A stretch of DNA of 64,000 nucleotides from Callorhinus ursinus (taxonomy: Eukaryota > Chordata > Mammalia > Carnivora > Otariidae): NCBI RefSeq assembly GCF_003265705.1, contig NW_020312788.1, positions 1,680,405 through 1,744,404 of the forward strand. The letters run 5' to 3'. The position numbers and the translations under genes are program-made. Positions 13,801 to 25,100 of this stretch are shown piece by piece. Position 1 is the stretch's first letter. The number at the start of each line of letters is the position of its first letter. Below the pieces are notes generated by a model. The model had not been told where the DNA came from and searched no databases. It saw only the letters and a program-made list of their open reading frames with translations.

Positions 13801-16800
13801 CTTCTCCTTGACTGTGAACCTTCTCAGGCACATTCAAGTGGCTACAAAAAGCAGAATTTCCAATCTTGCAACAGCAAAGGGAGAAAGGCCCAAGAAGATT
13901 GCCCAGACTCACCAAGACCATATACAGGTGGGCCCAGACAGTCAGAATTCTTCAGAAGTCTTTTTGTTTTCTTTCAGGAAGTTAGAAAAAGAAAAGAAAG
14001 ATTCTGTATTTATTTCTTTTTAAACTGGGGTGTAAATCTCTCAAACAAGGTTTTAAATATAATGATGATGAACACCACCATGTTGCACAAAACTTTTTGA
14101 CCGTTTCCAATTTAAAACGGTTAAGGAGGCCATCAAACCTATAAACTCGATGTGAGACCCAGCTCTGCCTAAAAAAAAGATTATATAGATGCATTACAAA
14201 ATCCATTCTGACGAATGTTCTGAATGGTAAATAAAGGACTATAGGGTCATAGGTTCCAAACTGTGTGACCTTGAATATAAAGATCTTTTCATATTTCCAC
14301 AGTATGGTCCAGAACAGAATAGGCATGGAAGCTATCACTCAAAACAAATCTGACCTTCTCAGAAACTCCTGGGCAGACACTAATAAAGGGCCAAATGTCC
14401 CTCTCCCCACCAAACTGCTGAAACTGGTAAGGGCAAGGTATGCTTCCTTAGCATAGTAAGATGCTACATTAATTTTCAGCACAATTTCTTGGTCATAATG
14501 GCATAGGCAAAATTAGCATTTATCTCTGTAAGTGAAAATACATTATAAAGACATAAATAGGGGTGCCTGGGCGGCTCAGTCAGTTACGCAGCTGCCTTCG
14601 GCTCAGGTCATAATCCCATGGTCCTGGGACTGAGCCCTGAGTCAGGCTCCTTCCTCAGCGGGGAGCCTGCTTCTCCCTCTCACTCTGCCTGCTGCTCTGC
14701 CTACGTGTGCTCTCTCTGTCAAATAAATACATAAAATCTTTAAAAAAAAAAAAAAAAGACATAAATAATAACATATAGTGACATTCATTCACTTTCTCAT
14801 TCTTTCAGCAAATATTCAAACACTGACATTTTATTACCAAAAGAATCTTTACACCAAATTTATTAGAGAATCTATGATAACTGCTTATGGTTTAAAAGGT
14901 GTATTTTTTTATTACTGCAATTTCTTTCCAAATATATAAACCACAGTATCCTTAACTTTTATAAGCAGAAAACAGATCCTAACACACAAGACCTTATAGA
15001 CTATAAAATAAGAAAAAAAACCCTAATTTTTTATAGAGAATAAAAGATAGATTTCCTAGATGATATGGGAAGAAGTAATGCCTTAAACTAAAATGTTCCA
15101 ATTGTACTAACAACACTCTGAAGAACTAAGTAACAGAACCAGGGTCTAAAACTTGCAGACATTAACACAGATTGCATTTTAATTTTTCATTTTTTAAAAA
15201 ATAAAAGTTATTCAGTAACACCTCATTCTTTACTGGATCCTCACAAACACAAGGCATACATTGTACCTGTTGCTTGTACATATAGACAGAGAGCCAGGCT
15301 CAGGAACACCAAGAAGTTATATAAACACTCCCATTATGAGCTGCAGCATATTCCTGCAATGGTTTATAAGGTATATATTTGATATTACAGAGAAGAAATC
15401 ATAGGAATCAAAGTAGAAAACAGAAACAGAAAATTAAAAATAAGCCTTCTCTATGAACATCTTGGGTCTTTTTAAATTAAAACAAATGTGTGTATTTCTT
15501 TTTTTTTTGAAAGATTTATTTATTTGACAGAGAGAGAGAGAGCGAGAGAGCGAGAGAGAGAGAGACAGCAAGAGAGGGAACACAAGCAGGGGAAGCGGGA
15601 GAGGGAGAAGCAGGCTTCCCGCCGAGCAGGGAGCCCCATGTGGGGCTCAATCCTAGGACCCTGGGATCATGATCTGAGCCAAAGGCAGACGCTTAACGAC
15701 TGAGCCACCCAGGCGCCCCACAAATGTGTTTATTTCTAAATGACACAAAGAAATCAGTATACCTAAAACTTGAGAACAGAATGTTCTACTTAATGCCAAT
15801 TCTGAAAGGAATGTTAAAGACTTTAAATGAGTTAGCAATACATAACAGAAAAAGGTCTAGATCTGGAGCCAGCAAGCTTGGGTTTGAAGCTTAGCTCCCT
15901 GATGTGGTAAATAACTTAATCTCCTTGACTATTTTCATCTGTAAAATGGGGGAAATACTACAGGGTTATTGTGAGGATCAGAAAAGATTATAGATGACTC
16001 TCACATTTGTTAAACATGGAAAACTAAGTATTGGTATTATTATTCCCTAGACTAGTTAGAAAGGGAAGAATAGAGTCCATTTATTATTTTATTGTTTTCT
16101 CCACAGGTAATCTCACCCTATACTTTTAGAATAACAGACCCAATACCTAATAAATGGTAGCAGTTACATATTTCACTTATATAATATAAACACTTAAAGT
16201 TCTTACCATTCAGATAATATATCAAACTATTGGTCATGTTAACTTCAAAACTTTTGGTCTAAGAAGTTTCTCAAATATGCCAGATGCTTCTGAATCTCAG
16301 GAGTGCATGAAAGGAAAATAATTTATTCCCAGTTTCATAGTCTATGTTATTCTCTTCAACTGTCATCTTCCCTCTTGCTGCGTGTTTCTCTAGAAGAGTA
16401 TTTATTTACCATGCAATTTAGACAACTACCATTAAAAAAAAACAAAACAAAAAAAACAAAGTGGAAGGATAAATTATGGCAAGTAACAAGAAAATAAGTG
16501 ATTCCATGGTAAATGAACAAAATATGAAGATAAAACACTTTTAGAAAACACAAATGCCTCATATTTATATTCACATTAATATAAATTTCATGCCAACTAT
16601 TTAGAATGTCTCTGCTTGTTTTGTATGCATAAGCATTATCAGAAATATGCACTTGTTCTTACCTTTAGATTTGGGAATTAGCTCTCCACAACTGAGTATC
16701 CGCACCTCAGCAAATGGTTTGCTAGCTGCATCTGTTTTCTGGTTTTCTATCTCTCTCACAACTTCTTGACCAGATATCACTTGCCCGAAAACAACATGAT

Positions 16801-19151
16801 GCCTAAAGAGTCAATTATAAGATGATCAATAACAGCTTTTAATTTTAACATTAATTTAAAATGGTCATAAAATAAATTAAAATAATCTTTACCCATCTAA
16901 ATGAGGAGTTGGCTTCGTTGTTCTTTGGAAGTCATCAGATGGAATAAAAACAAAGTAAGAGAAAAACAAAGTTAGCAGCTCTAAAAAGGAAAAGAAAATA
17001 ACTGCATTGGAAATAAAGTTGCAAAGAAATCAGATGCTATTTTAACATAATAGAATCTTACTAGATTAACCTTAAGTAGTCAGAAATAATGCAAGATGCT
17101 TTTTACATAATATATTTCAAAGACTTATTCTGATCATAAAAATTAAGACCTACTCATTCTTGAAATTTTATATGTAATTAAACATTTTGGTGTCATTTCT
17201 ATCCATCTATGTTTCTTGCATGTGACTGGGTTCTTACTGAATATTCACAGGTGTATAAAGTTCTATGGTTGTATAATGTTCTATTGTATGGACAGACCAT
17301 AATTTATCAAGATTCTACCAGTTCATAGGTTTAACAGTAGTGTTTTTCAATCTTAACATTTTAAACAGTTAAAGCATAGGTCAATCCCCTATCCATGGTT
17401 TTGCTTTCCACTGTTTCAGTCACCAACAGTCAATTTCAGTCATTCGCAGTCCAGAAGCAAATAATCCTCCATCTCACATACTGTCAGTTCAATAGTAGCC
17501 TAATACTATGTCACAATGCCTGTTATTCACCTCACTTCATTTTTTTTTTAAAGATTTTACTTATTTGGGGCACCTGGGTGGCTCAGCTGTTAAGTGTCTT
17601 GCCTTTAGCTCAGGTCATGATCCCAGAGTCCTGGGATCGGGCCCCACATTGGGCTCCCTGCTCAGGGGGAATCCTGCTTCTCCCTCACCCCCTGCTTGTG
17701 TTCCCTCTCTCGCTGTCTCTCTCTCTCTGTCAAATAAATAAATAAAATCTTAAAAAAAAAATTTTATTTATTTATTTGACAGAGCACAAGCAGGGGGAGA
17801 GGCAGGCCAAGGGAGAGGGAGAAGCAGGTTACCCACTGAGCAGGAAGCCTGATGTGGAGCTCGATCCCAGAACCCCGGGATCATGACCTGAGCTGAAGGC
17901 AGACACTTAACTGACTGAGGCACCCAGGCACCCCTCACTTCTTTTCATCACGTCGGCATTTTATCATCTCACTTCATCACAAGAAGGATGAGTGCAGTAA
18001 GATATTTTCATAGAGACCACATTCACGTAACCTTTGTTACAGTGTATTATTATAATTGTTTTATTTTATTACTATTGCTATTAATCTCTTACTATCCCTA
18101 ATTTATAAATTAAACTTTTATCTGTAGTTTCAGGCATTCATTAGGGGGTCTTGAAACGTACTCCCTGTGGATAATATTCAGATGGCCCTCATACATGTTC
18201 TGTTGGACCAGAGAAGAAATGGTCCTTACTGTGTTTATAAAATTTCCAATTAGCTGCCAAGATTCAAAACTTTGGATACTTTCACATAAAAATCCAGATT
18301 TCAGACCTTTATTGGAAAGCTGGAAGGTATGGCCCCTGGCATGTGGCAATAATGGGTCAGGCTGATTATCCCTGTCTTCTTAATACAGGGATTAATAGTG
18401 TAGATTCTTATCCCGGCAGGCTTTATTTGCTTATGTTACTTGCCTAAGACCTAAAGACTTTTGAGCTTTTTACCCCTGATAAACAAAGAAACTTCACAAT
18501 GAAGAAAGAGATCTGGATTAAAACTTGGGACAAAACTCAGGACGCCTGGGTGGCTCAGTTGGTTAAGCGTCTGCCTTTGGCTCAGGTCATGGTCCCAGGG
18601 TCCTGCTTCTCCCTCTGCTGTTCCCCCTGCTTGTGCTCTCTCTGTCAAATAAAGAAATAAAATCTTAAAACAAACAAACAAGCAAAAAACTTTGGACCAA
18701 ACTCAAAGTAAGCAAAAGTCCAACAAATGAAGTAATTTTTTAAAATCCTTTTTCCACTCCACACCAACCTTAAAGCCCTATAGTTAAGAAGACTGGTATC
18801 TGAGTAGCTCTGAAGACATACTGCTGTAACAGACTGAAGATGGGCACTGTATATAATTTGTTATTTTAAAGAATCTAATCAAAAAAGGCATTAGAAATTT
18901 GGAAGAAGGAACACAATTTAAGCTAACCTTTGGTTAAAGCCCACACAATACTAATGGAAAAAGCTGAAACATGTACATGTATTTTTACAAGATCACCTTG
19001 CTTTTAAAACTAACCTATTATTGTTTTCTGACTCTAACAGCTATGCTCACCTGAACTTGCTTAAACCATCTAGAGATGTTAAAAACCTATGTGTATACGA
19101 TATAGGTATTTGTATTACATATTACATTCAGTGTGTGTGTGTATATATATA

Positions 19152-19186
<35 letters not shown>

Positions 19187-22100
19187 AACTTGCATCCAGA
19201 TTTAGTCTATCTTTGCCTCAGATACTGTATTTGCCAAGTTCACTTGCTCACTAGAATTTACTTGTAACCCCTAAACCAATACTCCTCTGTTTTCATGGTC
19301 ATTCTCAGATTGGTAAGAAAAAGAAAAAAAATGTATTGATGAGTAAAAAAACTAGAACTCTTGGGGGCGCCTGGGTGGCTCGGTCGGTTAAGCGGCTGCC
19401 TTCGGCTCAGGTCATGATCCTGGGGTCCTGGGATCGAGCCCCATCTCCGGCTCCCTGCTCGGCAGAGAGCCTGCTTCTCCCTCTCCCTCTGCCTGCCACT
19501 CTGCCTGCTTGTGCTATCTGTTGAATAAATAAATAAAATCTTTAAAAACAAAACAAAACAAATAAAACCCTAGAACTCTTGTATAGTGCTGGTAGGAATG
19601 TAAAATGATGCAACCACTGTGGAAAACAGTTCAGTGGCTCCTCACAGAACTAAATATAGAATTACCATATGATCCAGCAATTCCACTTTTATGTATATAC
19701 CTAAAATTGAGAAGGGACTCAAACAAATATGGTTATGTCAATGTTTACTGCAGCACTATTCATAATAGCCAAAAGGTGGAAACAACCCAAATGTCCACTA
19801 AACTAAATGTGGTATGTACATATAATGGAGTATATTCATCCATAAAAAGGAACAAAATTCTGATACATGCGACATGGTTGAACCTTGAAAACAGGCTAAA
19901 TAAAATAAGCTCGAAACAGAAGGACAAATATTGTATGATTCTGCTTGTATATCTAGAACAGGCAAGTTCATAAAGACAGAAAATAGAGGTTACCAGGGAC
20001 TAAGGGTAAAAAGAAATGGGTTAGTTTCTGGGACAATGAAATAGTTTTGGATACAGTGGTAACAGCTCCATAGTACTGTGAATATAATCAATACCATTAA
20101 ATTATACACTTAAAAATGGTTAAAATGGCAAATTTTATATCATATACATTGCCACAATAATTTAAGAGTAAAAACTGAAGTTTTCTCCTTTAAAAACAAT
20201 AAAACAAATTAAACAAGGGCAACCTAGAAATTAAGAGATAAGGAAAAAAACATATAGAGGGAAGATTCTGAAAATATACATGAAGGATTACATAAACTTA
20301 ACAGAGAGATTTTGGTTAGCACAGGAAGGATTTTTCTTTAAAAAAAAAAGGGGAAACAAATGGTAATACTAAGTGTTGTTGAGAATCTGGTAATACTGGC
20401 ACTTTGCATAGTGCTGATATCAGAGTACAGTAGCAATATACATGGAAAGGCTTAAAAATGTGTAAAAAGGGGCACCTGGGGGGCTCAGTGAGTTAAACGT
20501 CTGTCTTCAGCTTGGGTCATGATCCTAGCATTCTGGGATCGAGCCCCTGTCACGTTCCCCTGTCACGTTCCCTGCTCAGCGGGGGGTGGGGTGGGTGGGT
20601 GGGGATCTGCTTCTCTCTCTCCTTTGGGCCCCTCCTCCTTGCTTGTGTTCTCTCTCAAATAAATAAAATCTTCAAAAAAACAATGTGTGAACATTTCACT
20701 AAGTAAACTCTTAGCAGCTTATGTAAAATAATTAAAAATGCATCAAACAGGTACAACAATGTTCAATGAGGCAGTGTGAAAACCAAAAAACAAGTCAAAT
20801 GTTTAAAAATTAGCATAATACATTCAAACAATGGATTCACATATAGCTATTAAAATGTTAATTAATACTTCGTGATGTGCAGAGATTTATACTGTATCCA
20901 AAAGTTGATTAAACAGTATATACAACATTTATTTAAGATTTTTATTTGTCAGAGAGAAAGAGCACAGCATGGGGAGCAGCAGGCTCCCCGCTCAGCGAGG
21001 AGCCCAATGCGGAACTTGATCCCAGGACCCTGGGATCATGACCTAAGCCAAAGGCAGACGCTTAACCAACTGAGTCATCCAGACATCCCTATATGCAACA
21101 TTTAGCTTACATTTTTATTGCTGAGAATGATACCCGGGGGATGGGAATGTTTTCCTTCTTTTTATCTGTGTTCTTTTTCTACAACCAACATGATATAAAT
21201 CGCTTTCATTTAAATAATCAGAAAAATCCCCACAAAGGAAATTGGTTGAACGAACTAGAACAGATTCACACCACATTATGCAGCTGCAAAAACAAATGAA
21301 AAGGATCTCTATGAGCTGATATGGAGTGACTTCCAGGATATACTGCTAAGTGAAAAGAGCAAAACATTGTATATGGTATATGCTGTCTACCATGTAAGAA
21401 AGGAAAATAAGGAAATATATATGTACCTGTGTTTATTTTTATAAAGAGAAATACAGGAAGGGGTGCCTGCGTGGCTCAGTTGGTTAAAGTCTGCCTGCAG
21501 CTCAGGTTATGATATCCAGGTCCTGGGATCAAGCCCTTCATTGGGCTCCCCGCTCAGCAGTGAGTCTGCTTCTCTCTCATTCTCTTTCCCCACTTCTGCC
21601 CCTCCCCACCACTCATTCTCTCTCTCAAATAAATAAATAAAATCTTAAAAAAAAAATACAGGAAGATAAACCAGAATCTAATGAGGCTGGTTACTAAAAT
21701 GGATGGGTGGAAATGGGATGAAAAAATGGGTAATGTCAATGAGGGTGAAGAGTTAGGTGGGAGTGATACTTTCAGAGGCATTCTTTTTGAATCACACAAT
21801 GTTTTATAAACAAACACAAAACCAAAAACACAAAAAACAAATCAAAACAAGGTGAGAGAACAAAATATAATCATAAACAAATGAACCTAACATATTTTGA
21901 GTCACAAAACCACAAGAAATTCACAACAAAATGTACTAACCCAAGTCACTTTTATTTTTATTTATTTTATTTTGGTTTTATTTTATCCACTTGAAAGAGA
22001 CATAGCTAGAGAGGGAACACAAGCAGGGGGAGTGGGAGAGGGAGAAGCAGGCTTCCTGCCGAGCAGGGAGCCCGACGCGGAGCTCGATCCCAGGACCCTG

Positions 22101-25100
22101 GGACTATGACTTGAGTTGAAGGCAAATGCTTAATGACTGAGCCACCCAGGCGCCCAAGTCACTTTTAAACAGTTATTTTAACTACATACCCTCAATCTAA
22201 AACCAAAAATAACTATAAATAAACAGTAACTCTAGTTAGTAGGTTACTTTTCATAGCAGTATAGAACGGTGAATTTTTATTCTAGGATTCAGCAAATAGG
22301 TAGAAATTTTGAAGATAATGGGAGCCAAGTTTCTCACTGTTAAAGAAGGGAGTTACAGGGGTGCCTGGGTGGCTCAGTCGTTAAGCATCTGCCTTCGGCT
22401 CAGGTCATGATCCCAGGGTCCTGGGATCGAGCACCACATCGGGCTCCCTGCTCCGCGGGAAGCCTGCTTCTCCCTTTCCCACTCCCCCTGCTTGTGTTCC
22501 CTCTCTCGCTGTCTGTCAAATAAACAAATAAAATCTTTAATAAAAAAAAAGGAGTTACAAATATGAAACAGTAAAACACTGGAATAATCTATATGGTGCT
22601 TACAGATTAAGTTCCTCTCGAGAGTAGGAGAGTTTAAAGCTAATGAAGAGGAGACCAAATCTGTACCCATAGGACATGATAAAAAATATACACTGTTTTA
22701 ATTTTTTTTTTAAAGATTTTATTTATTTATTTGACAGAGAGACACAGCAAGAGGGGGAACACAAGCAGGGGGCGTGGGGGAGGGAGAAGCAGGGCTCCTG
22801 CTGAGCAGGGAGCCCGATGTGGTGCTTGATGCCAGGACCCCGAGACCACCACCTGAGCCGAAGGCAGACGCCCAACGACTGAGCCACCCAGGCGCCCCAA
22901 AAATATGCATTGTTGACAAGAGCCCTGGTCAAAATTTTTGGGGGGTCAAAATTGGAAAGGATTAACAGTACTGACTTTGGGGCTATAAACAAATGTTAGG
23001 GAGTACATGAATTCACAAATATAGAATCTCTTAATAATGAGGATCAATTGTATTTTACTCTTTGTAATCAAGTAATTTATAAGGAGATACTCCGTAAATA
23101 TCCTGTTTATTATTAAGTTTACCCTCTAAATAGATAATTCTTTCTTCAATCAATCATTACTGAGATGAATGGAAAATGGTGACTTTTCTATCATTCCTTT
23201 TACATTACTAGCTGACATTCTACTAAGAAACAAGCTTTTCCGGGGCACCTGGGTGGCTCAGTTGGTTGGGCAACTGCCTTCGGCTCAGGTCACGGTCCCG
23301 GGGTCCTGGGATCGAGCCCCGCATCAGGCTCCCTGCTCCCTGCTCGGCGGGAAGCCTGCTTCTCCCTCTCCCACTCCCCCCGCTTGTGTTCCCTCTCTCA
23401 CTGCGTCTCTCTCTGTCAAATAAATAAATAAAATCTTAAAAAAAAAAAAAAAAGAGAAACAAGCTTTTCCTTCTCCCTTGTTATTTATTCATTTATTACT
23501 CATAGCTGTATGGGCTCCTGGGTTTCTATTTTATTTGATAGTCTGATACTATCATTATTTATTTATTTTGATGCTCAAATTGTTCTAATTTGGCCAGTGG
23601 GAACCTCACTCCTTCAGGCTGGCTCCTGTGCCCTTTTGACAAGTCTTTATCATTTTGAAACTTTAGTAATACAGTTCAATTTCCTTTCAATAATTTTGCT
23701 CTCTTCAACAATTCATTGTTCTCCTTCCTTCAAAAATTTTCCCCTTTATGGATCCCCCTATTAGTGATCAATGAGAAATGACACACCAAAAAAGGCTTAT
23801 TTTAAATAATCACGGCATACATACTTACATGAAGAACTGTGAACCATTTGTATCCTTCCCTCTGTTGGCCATAGACAAGAGAAATTCTTTGTTGTGTTTA
23901 ACAGCAAAACTCTCATCTACAGAAAAGCAAAGTTTTTAGTTATATTACAGGTATAACCTCCAAAAAGGTTTCATTTTCACTCTTCATCTCTTTTGTTCAT
24001 GTGCTCTTTAGCACCAGGCAAAATTTAGATAAAAGTCAGGTTAAAAGAAGAGAAAATCAAGTATTAACCAACTCCCTCTCCCATCTTTTTAGATTAAAAT
24101 ATTTCTAATTTTCAATCCCTTGCCATAAATCCAAATACTATTATCAACCCCCTTTCTTTCCATTTGCATTTGTCTTTTATATTTTTTTTGAAAAAACACA
24201 ACTTTGATCATTCAAGCAAAAAATAAAATGTTCCTTAAAAAGCAAGAGAAAGAAACCAGATAGGATTTTTACATTTCATCTGTTTCATTTCTGAGCACAA
24301 AAAGGCACATATCCTATATTAAACACAGAGAGGCACTCATTAACTTAATCTCTGCCATAGCATCATTTATTGTAGAGTAGCTTGCCTTCCAATCTTGGAT
24401 TAGAATATGAGAACGCAAGTGGAATGTGAAACAAAATTTCACTTAATCCCTAATGTGAAAGATGGGAAATATGAAATTATTTCCACATTCACATGTTTAT
24501 AGTCTTTCAAATGATCTTCACATCAATAAAAAATTCCAAAGAGAAAACTTAAAGTTGAGAAAAACATTATAGCCAAAGTTTAATATATTAAAGAGTTTTT
24601 TTCAAAAAGTGCATAGAAAAATGGACCCACTAAACATGTGGATATTGTTACTATGAAACACTGCTAAATCTCTTTTAATAAAAATTAAGATTAAGCTATG
24701 GAAGTTCCCATTCTAGTACTATAATTCCAAGAGTTTATTATAAATCATTGAAATCCTTCAGATAACATGATGTATTAATGTCCTAAACACACAAAAAATC
24801 CTACCTCTGTAAGAAAAATCACATAAAATTTTTCACAAGAAAATTAACTTTCAGATTCACTGTAGTTGGATATTAGTATACTGTTTAATAATCCTGATTC
24901 AATAGAGACAAATAAAATAATATAGAAAACATTAAAAATACAATGTAAATGTAAATATCTTTACCTTCAAAAAATCCTCCATAAATAGATTCCCCTCCTC
25001 GTCCATTTCCTAAGAAAGAAAAACACGACTCAAACTCTCAAGATAGTAATCTCGTCGAATGTACCCCCTAAATATTTCTTACAAAGTAGGTGCTCAAATG

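Larger units (their letters stand above)
17375..18185 (+). mobile_element. MER2/Tigger-type DNA transposon remnant
   Basis: Left end tcaatcccctatccatggtt, ccactgtttcagtcacc. Right end gtttcaggcattcattaggg, gtcttgaaacgtactccc, gtggataata. These pair as the inverted ends of a Tigger/MER2-like element. Two nested CanSINEs sit inside. Confidence 0.65.

Noticed and set aside
13342..14338. Several frames of 90-118 residues in a PPIG intron
   Set aside because: They overlap on both strands, lack splice sites and match nothing I recognise. Probably an old repeat.
15488..15703. [12 protein letters not shown] frames in the window as RS-domain exons
   Set aside because: These arise from the (GA)n part of reversed CanSINEs. 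Only the run in PPIG exon 9 is flanked by proper PPIG sequence and splice sites.
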